Of a stretch of 64,000 bases of DNA, positions 11,677 to 25,125 are shown piece by piece. Every line of letters begins with the position of its first letter. The stretch's first letter is position 1. The notes under the pieces were generated by a model. That model saw only the letters and a program-made list of their open reading frames with translations, was not told the DNA's origin and made no database searches. The stretch is from contig JAMWFC010000016.1 in assembly GCA_027475525.1 (NCBI GenBank), positions 62,001 to 126,000 of the forward strand, in the 5' to 3' direction. The stretch comes from Macrolepiota albuminosa (Eukaryota > Basidiomycota > Agaricomycetes > Agaricales > Agaricaceae). Made by a program: the position numbers and the translations under genes.

Positions 11677-13774
11677 CTAGCCAATCCATGTCGGCTCAAC
11701 TTTCAAGTTTGCCTTCGGGGTGTACTTTTTTCTGTGACCTGGTGCAGGCTGGGCCTGCATACGAATCTGTACGGTACGATGTACTTTCACACCGTTAGTG
11801 TGTTGCTTGGGTATGATCCGAGGGGTAGCCATATTCGGTCTAGATCAGGCATTCAGTTATCAATAGACCCAAGTTATGGATAGCACCATACTTGAAAGTG
11901 CTGACCCATTTATTATTCCCCTTTTGATATCGCAAGCGGAGTGGGAGGATCTCGAGGACCCACCAGCTTCGCTTCAGCTGTAGTTGATCATATATCGGCG
12001 ATAGGGCATCTTTCAGGTCCTCGAGCTCTTCGTCAATCACCGAGTGGTCATTCGTTGTGATAGTCACTGTGGGTGTAGCATTAGCCTCGCGCTTCCAGCG
12101 AGCGACGACACGCTTGATCAGTCCGCCATGCGCGGCCTTTTCAATGAACTCTGTAGAAATGTCAAGACGTGGTGCTGGTCGAGGAAGGACGATGGGATAT
12201 AGTGTGGCGGGATCCAGGCCGATGGTGCGGAGCGCCTCAGTGTCAAACAAAATACCGGTGTTCGCCTTGAAGCATTCGCGTACCATCCAGCGAAGGGAAA
12301 TGCGTGCCAAAGAATGCGGAGTCTTATTCATGACGGATCCTCCACCGACATCTAGCGGAACGAGTAAATATTAGTTATCATTGCGAGGATGACAGAGGGA
12401 ACACACCGCAATGACAGCCCTAATACGAACGGAACAAAATTAGCTGTATGCCTTTTCTATATTGAGATCAAGGCCTACCGCAAACCAGACTTCTTGAATA
12501 TCTGTTTTTTGACTTTCCTCCCTGACAGAATACATTCTTTCATAATGATCGATCCTTCGATCTGTATTTGATACGTTCCATTCACTACTGAGATTATAGT
12601 CATGTTGGTGACTGCGGAACTCGTGTTTCCCATCGAGATCTGGTGTTGGTATGCGAACGGTGTGTACACCATAAGCCTGCTCGGTATCTGTCGGACGGTT
12701 CCAAAGGTTAGCTTTAAACTTCGCACGGCGTTCATCTAAAGCAACAGCATGACGGAAGGTCTTGACCATGCTGTTAGACGTTGTAAAGGGAAGTCGCTTG
12801 GGGATGAGGCCGACGGAGTCAACGGTATCCCTACAGAACTCTATAAGATGCAGCGATCCGTGAAAGTTCATACCACATACCAAACACCGAGGAATTCAAT
12901 CGGCACTGAGGATGCGAACGCGAGCTTGAAGGCGTTTGACTGTTCCCAGCCAACATCGTCCGTTCTTGTGTACATTTTGTATGCGAATGGCACTTGCTGA
13001 TGGTTATCGGCAGGGAGTAAGCCGACCTTGTGGATCATTCCCGCAAGGCTATTTGTTAATAGTCAACCCAATCATCAACAGCCTGTGGCATGTAACAAAC
13101 CTTCGTGCTGTGTATGCGCCACGCGAAAAACCTGATGAAGAGACGTAGCATCAAGACATGTTGCGGTTGTAATCATCATGGCTGCAAATGGACAAACCAA
13201 AAATACATATTTTATCTCCTTCGCGATCTGGGGAACTATTGTCGATATAGCACAATGTACTGCGGAAGTTATGCTTACAGTTTTGCATGAGGAATTCATA
13301 CCCGCCTGTAGAATGTCGGTCAGGTGCTCATACGCAGGTAAAACGTTTCACGTACTCATCACATGATCCTTAAGGTTCCACGCAAACATCTCATCAAGAA
13401 TCTATTAAATCCAAACTTGGGTCATTGAACGAAATGCGAGCGATATTGCACAAACTTTGGAAAACTTGGCAAACAAGGGAGTTGCGACTCTTGGGGATAC
13501 GTAGGTACCGATACCAGCCTAAGCATTCCGACTTAGTCATCACTCCTTGACCGCTATGCATGACGAAGAAAGAACACCGCACTTGATAGTAAACCATCTG
13601 CTTATACCGGTCATTTTTCTTCAACAGTGAGACAAGCTGAACAATATTTGAGTTGTCCGCGTCGAACTGGTCTCCGGTCCCGTCGAAGCACAGGACAAGA
13701 GTACGGTGATCGTGATCGGGAGGTATCACTGGAGGCAACCTGTTTATATTCGTGTGTGGTGATACACTGGCCAT
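11677..13774 (-). CDS. DUF2235 family alpha/beta-hydrolase-like protein
   Basis: DUF2235 proteins are predicted serine hydrolases related to Tle1-type phospholipases; the substrate in fungi is not known. Exon 1 (13774-13583) carries LVLCFDGTGDQF, the family's N-terminal signature, followed after an intron by AGIGTY. The nucleophile motif GFSRG (Ser codon 13124-13126) is assembled across an intron and followed by GAYTAR. Further exons give LALDERR-type and LARISLRWM-type segments typical of the fungal family, and the last exon ends with a VEPTWIG tail and a TAG at 11677-11679. I count about ten exons with short GT-AG introns, and every junction keeps frame, so the gene looks intact. It converges on the polyketide synthase, with about 210 bp between the two stop codons; nothing shows that they share a pathway. 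Confidence 0.9.
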
Positions 13775-13828
13775 AGTGCCTGCGCTTGTACGTGTGTGTG
13801 GGTGAGTTTAACACGACAGGGAGCCGAC

Positions 13829-13838
13829 TTATATATTA
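13829..13838 (-). promoter_or_regulatory. TATA-like element before the DUF2235 gene
   Basis: On the minus strand the sequence reads AATATATAAG about 55-65 bp upstream of the ATG at 13774. The position fits a core promoter; the evidence is resemblance only. Confidence 0.35.
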
Positions 13839-14301
13839 TTGGTTGACCGAATTAGACTTCAATTGAAGCATGTAAGCCGGACAAGCACCAAGCTACTTAC
13901 TAAATGCATCAATCAAAGAGGAACAATGATGTATGTCAATACAAATTCATCGGAAACAAACGAGACGAGCTAATATGGACGAGGAATGCGAGCTTGTGGA
14001 TCTGCATTGACCCCTGTAGGTAGTTGCCCCTCCCTGATTACCTGAATTAGTTTGTTACAGTAGCAGCTGTGAAAAGCTCATTCAGAGATGTTGCGTGTAG
14101 CGGAGCCACTGAGGGGTTAGGAGATAATTATGTTCTTTGTTTATGCCACCGGCAAGCCTCGCGATGGCCTGTTGAAGAGACGGGGGGTGGGTGTATGTAT
14201 GATATACGCGTAGGGTGTGGAGTCTGTATTTTCGTCGATAATTTGTGCATAGCAATGATTAGGGGAAGACGGAGGCGCGTTTCAGACAGCAGCGTCACGG
14301 T

Positions 14302-14455
14302 CACATGCCTTACCCGACTCTGTTTAGTACCTTTACGTGCTACTTCTTCGCGTAAAATTCGCTCCGCGCCCTTCGCTCCACATGCCTTACCCGACTCTGT
14401 TTAGTACCTTTACGTGCTACTTCTTCGCGTAAAATTCGCTCCGCGCCCTTCGCTC
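14302..14455. repeat. 77-bp perfect tandem duplication (6 of 7)
   Basis: Offset 77 bp, exactly 154 bp, no mismatch. It lies in non-coding sequence and its unit is unrelated to the other six. Confidence 0.97.
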
Positions 14456-17256
14456 ATACTTGAGCTCTTTCCTTTTGAGGTATATTTCCGATCCGATCCA
14501 TGGTTGATCTCTGACTCCTTTGGCGTATGTGGTCAGTGGTGTTCTGTCCTTCCTCGGCTCCCCGCCTCCTCTCTATTCCCTACTCTGCATCCTGTCTCCT
14601 GCTCGTGTCCATTTGGATCCCATACTCCCTCGTCCGATTTCTTCTTCGGAGGTACTATGCATAGGCTGACGAATGATTGGCAATCAATGAAAGATCCGGA
14701 TCACTGACATGACTATATTCACTCGACAAAGTAGGCTGCTATTCACGACACTCGAAGAAGTCTTCTGGGGTCTCCTAAGACTAAACATTTCGAGCGCGAC
14801 ATGCGGCTCAGTTTATCTCAGGCTCCTTCCGCAAGTTATGATTCACTCACGACCTGCAAGTTACCATGAACTCCTCACGGGGCGGGTTCAGGTCATTTGG
14901 TGTCTGCTGCCCCACGACTGGGTGAAGAGATCCTACACAGGTATATGCTGGTTATAAGCGAGCCTCATTCCGACCTCCAACCTTACGATAGATGTCAGCA
15001 GACATGTGTAAAATATTGATTGCCTGATGGAGAACCAATCAAGTTGACTTACATTAGTAATAGACAGTAGGAAATCCCAAATCGCCAGGAGTATACAGCA
15101 CGCACAACAATACTATAACCTAAACACCTCTTAGAAGCCAAAATGACACCCCAGGTGATTTTAGTATTAGTTATTTTCGAGATCTGATTTGTGTTGAGAA
15201 AGACAAACGAAGGCCAAGCACAGGGTGCCAGTGTTTTCTCCTAATAGCGCCACAGGTCGCTACAAGAGCAGCTACTTCACAATAATATCCTGTCGTGAGG
15301 CTAACAAATGGTATCTGCAAGCGAGGTGGAGAAGTACTATATCTGATATGGCAGATGCACTGAACAGTTCACGTTCTGGAAGGACAGTGTCCATGCTTCA
15401 GTATCTAGAGACTAAATCACACAAAGAACAATCGATGGTAGGGTATGTACTGGTTACACGACCTCGAGCATGACCTCTAGTACCTGAGGACGGAGATTAA
15501 ATTGTGGTAAGCAACTGAGATACGAGCTGAAATCAATCACCTCATTGTTTTACATCTTACAAAATGTGTCACGTAATCGAGTCCCTCTAAAGTGATATCA
15601 ACTCGGAATTCAATGAACAGCAATGCAAAGGTGCTGGCCAGGGGGAATAGACCTATGGACTTGTACTCTCACAAGTTTAACCACATGACTTAGCGACTAA
15701 GTAAGAGACGTACCATAAACCTACAGACATTCAGTTCCACTCCTTGTTCTTGAAAGACCAGAATTCACATACACATTGCGTGCTGGAAAGGGGCCTGCAG
15801 AAGCACAGCTTCGAGGCTGATTGGAAGAGAACAAGAAATATGATCACTCACTGCCTAAGTGCACGATTCACATAGAATTGCCCACCACAAAGGCCTGGCA
15901 AATATCTCCAGGGTGATAGTGATATGTCTAACAGTGAACCTTAGTTATGGATAATCCCTTTGCGATGATCAGATAGATCGTGGTAGATGGCATTGCCAGG
16001 CCCATTGTGCCATATCACAGCCAACCAGCAGTAAATGAACGACCACCTTGTGAGACTCTGGGAAGTGGTTTATTTAATTAGGAATAATCAATACAAGACA
16101 AGACCTTCAAAAAGTGCATCATTAGCATCTAAAATAAACAACGAGATGAAATAGTGGAGTCTTGCTTCAAAGGAGGATCGTATTAGAATCACTCTTTTTG
16201 GAAGCATGATGAAAAAAGATGTAAATAATCTTACATCTATATAGAAGATCAATATCGCTGGAAGATACACTCTTCAAGATGTAAATACGTAGGCTGCGAT
16301 GAGCAGGAGATGGAAGTTGAGCTCACACGTGCACGTCAAGCGCTGACAAATTTTTGTGACCTCTTGTGATTGTGACATCTGATCGATGATTATTGAACAC
16401 GTCCGACTTGTAGTAGTAGTTTTCCTTCTTTATACTTCCTATACTATTCTAATCTTGGTATCTTTCCGATGTTTCATGTTCCGGATTGCAGCCTTCAGCT
16501 TTAACGTTACTTACTTGTGATGAGTAGGTTATACCTGTTCTCTGACTATACGCAGATACTATAATATGATCTTCCTTTTGGGGCTTGGGCTGCATGCAGA
16601 TTCGCGGGACTTACACATTTCTAAAAAGAGTGGAGCTCTCGTTTTAAGGTGCTGCAACTTGCTCCTACCTCTCGTCTTGTTCATCTGGCGTGTATCCGTA
16701 CTCAGACGGCTTGTGGTCGATTATCAAGTCACACATTCAGGCAAGAACATACCGCCTCATGTGAGGCCTGCATTCTGACTCATCGTTACACAGGCGCTAG
16801 CTTCCAGATAGCATCGATGGTGAAATAACACGTTATTTACTTTGAAATCTGGAACAAGGCCTCTGATGTCTTATCTCATCGACCTCCAGAGCCTTATTTC
16901 ATGCTGCTTTTCAGTGGAATCAAGCATGGGCCAAGTTTTGATGATGCTTCGTGCTTTCTTACTTGCAACTATAAGGTACAGAGAAATAAAAATGCTTTTT
17001 GTTTCGTGCATCATTTGTGCCTTATCTTCGTATATATGTCCCGCGTTTAATATCAATATCTATCTTCATTTTCCCGCTAACATTGAATTTAGTGACCAGG
17101 CATGCTCTAGGAATGCGGTGCTGCCTTACCTATGGTCCAAAACATCTCATGCCTCCATGTCCTCAACGTCATCATGCCTGACGAAATTCCTGCCGTGAGT
17201 GGTGTGCGTATTACTGTTTGCCTGTGATGTTATGGAAAAAACTCGTAAGCGGTACA

Positions 17257-17547
17257 CTATGCAACAAAAATAACACTCACAATATCTTCCTTCTTCAGGT
17301 TGTCCGAGACGTTTCTTCTGCTCCCATTCTCGTTCTTGGAGAAAGAAATTGCGCGGTAGATGTGATGAAAGATGCGGGTGCTTGCCACAGCCGCAGGAAG
17401 GAAGTGACGAAGGATGTATGTTATCATCGCTTGTGTAATGGTAAGTTGCGTCTGTGGTGTATCGAAGAAGGCGCGATACCCAGCCTCATCCCTTAAATGT
17501 TTTCTTAAGCGACGGACTAAGCCGTTGTAAGGTGGCCCTGTGTCCAA
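17257..17547 (-). CDS. Unassigned ORF, possible gene fragment
   Basis: An open frame of about 96 codons starts with an ATG and a basic N-terminal part (VRRLRKHLRDEAGYRAFF). I do not recognise a family. The first 35 or so codons look protein-like; the rest could be intron or non-coding. No partner exon was found with confidence on either side. Confidence 0.2.
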   Translation of the reverse strand: MDTGPPYNGLVRRLRKHLRDEAGYRAFFDTPQTQLTITQAMITYILRHFLPAAVASTRIFHHIYRAISFSKNENGSRRNVSDNLKKEDIVSVIFVA

Positions 17548-20108
17548 TTTGGGCGATGATTTTCAGTTATGCGTTATTGAAAAACCCTGAAAAAACCATA
17601 TAAATCCATAAGATCGCCGAAAGAGATGTACTATTTGATCTGACTTGACATAGAAAGAAGACATTTCAGCTGAAGTAATAAAGCCATGCGCCCAATGATC
17701 GGCGAAGTCTTTCGAGTATTGAGTGAATGTTGACCTTACACAGACCCAAACAGAGATGTAGGACCAGTGGCAAGAATGTACTTCAAACATGACCAGTATA
17801 ATCTGTCTACGAGAATACAAGCTATGAGGGGTATCTGTAACACAGGCTCAGAGCTAACTTCGTGGGGACGTGTCGACACCATACTCTCCCTTGCAGTCAA
17901 GTTATGAATCCGACAGGAACTTTGTCATTGTATGAAAATCTGAATGAGCGCACCGAAACTACATACCAGAAAGAGATTCCCATCAAAAGAAGAGATGGCC
18001 GCCGGTCAACGGAAAACCTTGACAACGTGTCTTCGCTCCAGAAAAAAGTTTATCGGTGACATGGGAAAGAAATCGGACTCTATAACGTCAGTAAGCTTAT
18101 TCACACAGCAGATTATGATAACATATGTATACACCGATGCATAGATGATTAGCTGAACCAAAAAAAAAGAAATAAAAGGTATAAAGTTGCATGTCGTCTA
18201 CAATCACTTGAATTTGTTGGATCAAGGTCCTTCCACGCTTCGCCTTTGGCATCATAACCATGATCTACTTTTAACACTACCACCGACATTCCAAGCTTGG
18301 AGCTTTAATACGGGACGACAGCCACACTTGTTCGTCTCGGTTGTACGTCTACAAATCCTTGATGCTCATTCGCAAAGTCCCACTTCCCTACCTTGAACTA
18401 AAAAACCACAAACTCACGAAAGATATCATCAGGGACAAGAGATATCAAAGGCAAATATAGTAGTCTGAAGTCAGGACCAAAGGCGAGATTGAAGCTTGAG
18501 ATCAGGGCTCACGGGTTCGCTGGCGCTGGTCTCGACTCTCCGTGCTTCCGGGTCTCGGAGTTGGACAAAAAGTGGGAGGCCCGAGTTGGTTGATCAAATA
18601 GGCGGAGGAAGACATGTTCAAGATCGAAAGGGGCTGGTGGGACTAGAGCGGCGCATCTTTCACCTTTCTTCAGATTTCTTAATATGCCAGAGCCCGCGTG
18701 TCATCATCCTCACCTCATTACGTATAATGCTATTAATCCCGCCTCACGGAACTCTATCTGAGTCGTCTGTCAACTCCCACTCCACCTTTCCTCTCTCAGC
18801 CACAGTTGGTCCGCCGGGCACAAGGGTCCAGGCATCTTTGATTGTGATGGCCAAAAAAAATGCAGGGGTTGAAATAAGTTTAATCTTTGGATTATACGCT
18901 ATACGGAGCAAGAAGCCGGCGGAAGCATGAGGCTGGTTGTAAATCGAGTCAGTAGACAAAACAGCGGAGCCAGTGCAAAACATCAGATTTAGGCTTTCTG
19001 GTGCTATGTTGAGCGCATCTCCATCTCCCCCAGCAATTTTTTCCTCCGGTAACTTACTGGACCAGAGCTCTCGCATTGAGGAAATCACTTCCTCGTTTCA
19101 TTCTCTCGTCACAGGGTTCTCCAACTCTCACTCCCATTTCCTCACCTTGAACGCTTATCAATCCGCACTCACTGAGTTGAGCAGATAGTCCTTATAAGTG
19201 GAAGGAGAGATGTCCTCGATCGTGAAAATGATGACACGATAAACGAGAGATAAATCGTATGCCAAGAGAAAGAGCGAAGATGTGGGCCATCAGGCCTGGT
19301 ATTGAGCGTTGAGTTGAGAATGAGCTCATGGACTTGTGGGCATTAGTCTAGGCTTTTTAACATTTGAGTCTCGAGTCAGGCCCCAGAAGTAGGGAAGGAG
19401 GCCGGAACCCAAGGGCAATCGAATGGGTAGAGAGCATGACCATTTCCCAGTCAAGGTCGAGGTTGATGGTAGCTTGAAGAGCTTGGACTCGAACTTTGGT
19501 AGGCTTGCGCCTGAATAGAATGCTTAGCCAAATGTGATAGAAACAAGACCTCGGAATATCAGATAAAAATTCAATCTCATTGCAGTAGAACGGCGCGACT
19601 GATGTAGAACTAGGATAGGATACCAACGACATCGAAGGAGTAATGAATCGAAGTGAGCGATGAAACGACGAACGTTGAAGAGTTGGGGATATCGATATAA
19701 AATTGTTGACCAGGAATCAGAGATTGACACGTGGTCACTCCACTAGCAGACTTAAGATAAATTGGAAGACTGGAGTTCAGAGACCGACAGGCTCCCGCCA
19801 ATTCTGTTAATGCCTGGATCCCTCAAACGTAAGCTCTTGTTTGATTCGATATGGGATGAATGGGCGTACTTGAAGGTCAAGCATATGCAGAAAGCGGCAC
19901 AGATTAGTTGGCAGTTCCCGATCTCTGTTGACATAGATACACGGTGATTTGCCTTGCACAGCACCTAGAGACAATGATATGTTGAATAGTGATAATAAAA
20001 TCAACTGAACTTACCTATTTTTTAACCGTCTCTATGTCATGTCTCTTTGTTCAACATCGACAAGGCAACTATGTCGCGCTTTCCTCGCCATCTTCCTTCA
20101 AAGGCTGA

Positions 20109-20509
20109 ATGCACTATTGCAAGGGGCGGAAACCCGGAAGGTCGAAGTATTTCTCGGCAGCTTTGGTCAGTCTTCTGGCCGTCGACGTAAACAGATCTTG
20201 CATGTCTCGAGCTTGCCCGAACGACGACTGTACTACACGGTTAGTCTTTTTCCCGAAGGGATCTTCCGAGTTATTACCATCCACCGAGCTTCAATAAGAG
20301 TCTCAGTCAGTGCTAGAGGGTCGTACGCCATCCAGATTCAATCGAACTACATAATCTACCCCTGACAATGAGCGTTCTGTTGGCATATACATCAAATTTG
20401 ACTTACGCAAAATATTATCACGCGGCGTATGCATATGGGGCTGTCGATGTGTCGAATGTCTGAAGAATGTCTCGGACTGAGGTCCAAGGTCACGCGAATC
20501 ACATGACAT
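20109..20509 (-). CDS. Unassigned spliced ORF downstream of the GH3 gene
   Basis: On the minus strand an ATG at 20509 opens a short exon ending at a consensus GTAAGT donor, and a matching acceptor about 45 nt later continues in frame (VDYVVRLNLDGVRP). Two further protein-like stretches follow, LTETLIEARWMVITRKIP and a segment ending FDLPGFRPLQ with a stop, but joining them needs a frame change I could not place at a good splice site. It may be a small gene or a decayed one. No family recognised. Confidence 0.25.
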
Positions 20510-20575
20510 CTAATCTCCACAAATAAGTACATTCTTCAAGAACCATGCAAACAACTTCTGGACAACTCAGCCATA

Positions 20576-23500
20576 CTAAGTAACAGTTAAATTCGTCTGC
20601 AGAAAGACGGCGTCACTCGTTCCAACTTTCACAGCAAAAACACCTGGTTCAACGATCCACTTATTCTGCACGCCCCACACCGCAAGCTGCGAAGACAAAA
20701 CAGGTATTGTGACGGTTGTCGATCCTCCAGCTCTGTATCCACAACATGTCAAAGTACACGTTCGAGAAGGAGAGGAGAACATACGGGATTTCGACTTTTT
20801 TAAAGCCTACGAGCTGTTGATTCGGTGTGACAACAGATGAGACGAGGTCGGTGATGTATACCTACATACACGACTGTGCGTTAGCAATGAGAATAAAATC
20901 TTTGTGTACCAATTCATGAACCTGCACAACTTCCTTCCCGGCAACAGATCCAGTGTTGTGCACCGTGACGCTGACGGTGAAATCTTGTGACTGTTTGATC
21001 GTCGACGAAGACAACTCAAGATTCGTACTGTATCGCAGATCAGCAAAAAAAAACTCGAAACCTCATAACAGGTATGTGTTCACTAGTTGAAAGTGGTATA
21101 ACTCAACCCATGTCCGAAGCTCCACAATGGAATCGGGCCATCGAGCACATACTATCAACTCATTACTACCCCCAACAGTAGAATCCGCAGAACACGCACC
21201 TGATGACCGAATTTGAGAGTACCGTTATCGAAAACAAATCCAGGGTCAAGAGGTCTGCTACCTTTGAGATAGTTGTAGAACGCCGGCGTTGTGCCAACAC
21301 TTCGGGGGAACGAAACGGGGAGTTTTCCTGTTCTCGCAAGATACTCAATACCAACTGGACTGGAATGTCAATGAACGCACCGGAGGGATTAATAGCACCA
21401 AAGATGATTTCCGCAATTGCCAGTCCTGTAGAATAGAAATTCAGTTAAAAGAAATAGAAACACGCCCTGCATCAAAGTACTTACCACCCATCTCTCCGGG
21501 ATAAAACTGCTGAACCACAGCATCAGCATCTAACACAATTCACACATCCATCAGTTAGCTATCGGTCCCCCAGAAACAGCAAAATGAAACTCACGAGCCT
21601 GTATCCACGGTTCTGCAATTGGCTTCCCACTCACAAAGACCACGATAGTCGGTTTCCCAGATTCCTTCACAGCTTGCACGAGCGCCAGCTGTGCACCGAC
21701 AAGTCCGAGTCCCGAAAGGTCGACGTGTTCGCCCGTTGTTGCATTCGTCCCGGGCGTCCAGAGGTTTGTTTGGTCAAGAGACCATGTGCCCACCTACGTC
21801 CAGCGCATAAGTACAATAGTAAGTATGTCAGAGGGAAGAAGGAGGAGGAAGAGCACTATACATACCATAACAACAGCGACGTCCGAGTTCCTCGCAGCTT
21901 CAACCGCACCCGGGATGCCCGACTCATCGTTCGACCACAATTCACACCCCTGCGCAAAGTTAATCTTCGTGGAGCTCGATATATTTGCGAGGTATTGCTT
22001 GAACCCCGCGAGGGGCGTGATACCTCTCTTTGACGCGTTCAGGAAGACGTAGTCGCCGAACTGAGTTTACAATCAGATGTGCGAGAGGAGGGGATATGAT
22101 GCATGTATAGAACGTACGGTGACGCGGTCGACTTGAGGACCAATAAGAGCTATGGAACCCACATTTGTGCTGACTGGGAGCGTGTCCCCTCTGTTTTCGA
22201 GGAGGACAATGCTCCCTGTATCTGCGGCATGGAGGATTTCTTTAGATTTTGGGGTGCGGATGGAGGAGAGGTAGTCCTCGTAAGGGTAGGGATCTATCAC
22301 AGACAATCGCTAAGGATAATGAGCTGGCTACAGGAGAGGAGAGTACTTACTCTCGAACAATCCAAGGGCAAATTTGGTTCGGAGGATGCCTTTGAGGGTG
22401 CCGTCAATTGAGTCCATGCTCACATTTCCGGCTCGAACTTGATCTTACACATGGTCAGTATGAACTGTACTGAAGTCGACGAGGGGTCCGGTACCTGGAA
22501 GAGTGAGAAAGGTGTATGTCCCTATGTAATTGGTATGAATGAGAAGCGAAGACGAGCAGTAGTAAACAAAGCCTTACCACCACCCATCTCTCCGCTGAAG
22601 TTGTCCACCGTTACTTTGGCTGCGCATTCCCGCGTCTCGCATGTCCCATGAAGCGTAATAAGAAGATCTACGGATCCCGCATCCGTAGTTACCCAGTATT
22701 TGTATCCCCACTCGTTCCTCAGCTATTGCCAGTATTCATGAGGAAGAACCGATTACCGACACGAATAAGGGACTCACGATATCGGTCAATAGATCTATAC
22801 ACGGATAACAGGTGTGAGATATCGGCCGGCCACAAAGACAATTACTCACGAGTATTGGCGATAGCAGGTATACCATCATAGCTAGAGTATGCTGTCATGA
22901 TTGACAGGCTGTCAATGCATGCGCGGTTAAACGGCTTAAGATACATAGTGCGCAGTTCTCGCTCGCCACCGGACACCTGCGCCAAATTGCTGTCAAAATA
23001 TCCATGAGCTCTCTATACGACCCTTTAATCGGGACCGAGAGACAGAAAAAACAGGAGGAAAAAACACGCACAGACCTCCCTGTGGACTCCCAAACGCAGC
23101 AAAATGCTTACACGTCGCCGCAACACGCGCAATCGCCGTCTCACTAGTATTCTTCCTCCTTCCAGTCTGCATCCCAGTAACGAATGCATGGCCCATTTCG
23201 CCCGTCAGAAACGGATCTTCCCCAAAGTTCTCCTCGACCCGACCCCACCGGAGTTCACGCGAAAGATCAAGCACAGGTGCGAACATATGCGTGATCCCAA
23301 GGCCTTCCGCTTCATCAGAGGCTATGCTGGCGACTTGAGATACGAGGTCTGTGTCGAAGGATGCCGCGAGGCCGATAGGAGAAGGGAATATTGTCCCATT
23401 GTCCGTGAACCCGTGGAGGCCTGTGGAACATGAGACGGCGATTGAAGTTTGAGAGGGACAGCGGACCTTCGGATTGGAAAAGCGCAGGTATGCCCAGTGT

Positions 23501-24037
23501 TGTATTTTCCATCAAGTAATGCTGGCCAATATTTATTGCGTAGACGAGCTTTTCGTAGGGAGTGAGGTATCCTGCCCAGATGCTTCCACCCTTGAGCCGC
23601 ATCATTTCTTCCTGTACGAGATTAAGGCTTCAAGCACACAGCGAACCCTGTAAGTCTAACGTACAAGACCAGTTTCGTTGAAGACATGAGTGTTATCGAG
23701 AGGATCTGTGAGATTCATCCATCCATCCATATCACCTTGAATCCTGATATTACACGGTAAAAAACGCATCTGATACGAACAACAAAGGACATAAGTACAA
23801 TTGAGAGACCTTTTCCTCCAATGTCATCCGGGGTAATAAGTCGGCGACACGATCTTCTATCGAAGCGTTAGGGTCTTTGTAGGTAGGAACAGAGCCATCT
23901 TTGTTCTTATCGCGAGCTTCAAGGCTGAAGTGCAAATCATCCCGCACACCGAGAGAGTTTTTTGCAGCGGCAGCCGCAAAGAGTAATAAAGCGGTAGTAA
24001 GTGCCAAAGACGGCGCAAATCTCCTTGGTGCTATCAT
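20576..24037 (-). CDS. Secreted glycoside hydrolase family 3 protein (beta-glucosidase / beta-xylosidase type)
   Basis: GH3 enzymes release terminal beta-linked sugars from oligosaccharides, here probably outside the cell. The protein begins with a signal peptide (Arg-Arg, then an Ala/Leu-rich core in the first 25 residues), followed by the family start around ADLLPRMTLEEKVSQ. Later exons give LHGFTDNGTIFPSPIGLA, a FAPVLDLSRELRWGRVEE segment, CKHFAAFGSPQGG, and the nucleophile region YWVTTDAGSVDLL (Asp codon 22681-22683). The C-terminal part carries the second GH3 domain and an Fn3-like domain with EVVQVYITD and a VEPGVFAVKVGTSD tail, stop at 20576-20578. I followed about a dozen short GT-AG introns; those I checked in detail keep frame, so the gene appears intact. 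Substrate preference cannot be settled from sequence; this Asp motif is the one shared by the BglX/xylosidase-like branch. Confidence 0.94.
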
Positions 24038-24095
24038 GAGTGTGATCGTGCAGGAAACGACAAGAGGGGGGCTAAGTTAATTAATATCGACTCCA

Positions 24096-24102
24096 TTTAT
24101 AG
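24096..24102 (-). promoter_or_regulatory. TATA box candidate of the GH3 gene
   Basis: TATAAAT on the minus strand, about 60 bp upstream of the GH3 start codon at 24037. Position and sequence both fit a core promoter. Confidence 0.45.
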
Positions 24103-25125
24103 TGGAAGCTACGACTCACGCACTACCAGTTTCGGTCCACGTTGCATGCTAAATGGGGCCAAAAGATGCATCTGAGCTGGACCTCTTAACGCGACAGCAT
24201 GTAGGCGCAGTTAAAAAAGGACCATAGAAAGAACAGGTGACCGGCGGGCCACACTATACACGGCCGCGATGTTGCGTGCGACGGTTGAGGGCGGTCCGTC
24301 CCCTAAGCTCCGAGATTCTTCCATGAACTAAATCCAAACAATGAGATTGGAGTAATAAGAGACGGATGAAAGTAGTTGTCAGACTAGGCTGTTGGCTGTT
24401 GGCTGAGACTCCGACGTCAAGGAAGATAGAGAAGAGTTGGGACGTGGGACATCGTGGGATAAAATGGATATATTCAAGAGTACAGTTGAGCAGTATTGGA
24501 GGGAAATAAGTATTCCAGAGGAGCCACGTCTGAGTTTTTCGAAGTTCGTTTTCGCTCAACTTGTTCACGTGCTGCTGTCCTGCGGCTTGGATTCACCCTC
24601 TAACTTTGGTGGACACCGGTGTCGGCGAAACTATCCTTCCTTGACGTCAGATGCACGAATGGCATATAAACCGGATGCGAAAGGCGCGGCTGTCTGAAAA
24701 CGTTTTCAAGAAAAGCTCGGAAACAGAAGGTGCCATTTCGAGACAGATCAAGGTCCCGTAATTCTCCTGGACGCATCGATTAGACTCGAACGCGATCAAA
24801 AATATTCTATACAGAGGAGAGCTTTGATTAGGTCAAGATACGGACTTGTTTGATGACCAGCACTAGCAAAACTTTTTGTTGATGTGAACGGAAGTTTGAG
24901 GATTTAGTACTTTAGTAGATAATGACTTCGCACACATTATTAGCATATGTCAAGAATTGGCTTTGAAGTTACAACACCATAAGGGGAGCATTATATATAA
25001 ATTAATATGTAAAACTGTCTTTGTAATTAGTAGGACGATTTGCGTATCGTATCCAATAAATAATGAAGTAAGACACCATCCAGAAAATGATAGATAAACT
25101 TTGAATAGAGAGCCTCGACGTCCCT
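24103..25125. other. Intergenic region, GH3 promoter side
   Basis: About 1 kb between the start of the GH3 gene and the end of the peroxidase gene. It should hold the rest of the GH3 promoter. Short ORFs on both strands show no known motif, and I see no repeat. Confidence 0.55.

Larger units (their letters stand above)
13850..20100. other. Gene-poor stretch with no supported gene
   Basis: Only short ORFs are present on both strands. The two longest are a plus-strand ORF of about 144 codons at 18496-18930 and an overlapping minus-strand ORF of about 114 codons at 18744-19088; neither shows a domain I know. I see no LTR ends, no transposase motif and no tRNA-like fold. CpG dinucleotides are present at ordinary levels, unlike the transposon blocks further right, so this does not look like old transposon sequence. 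It also holds one 77-bp duplication at 14302-14455. Confidence 0.5.

Noticed and set aside
18496..19088. Overlapping ORFs of about 144 (plus) and 114 (minus) codons
   Set aside because: No domain, no splice context and both strands equally open; most likely chance.
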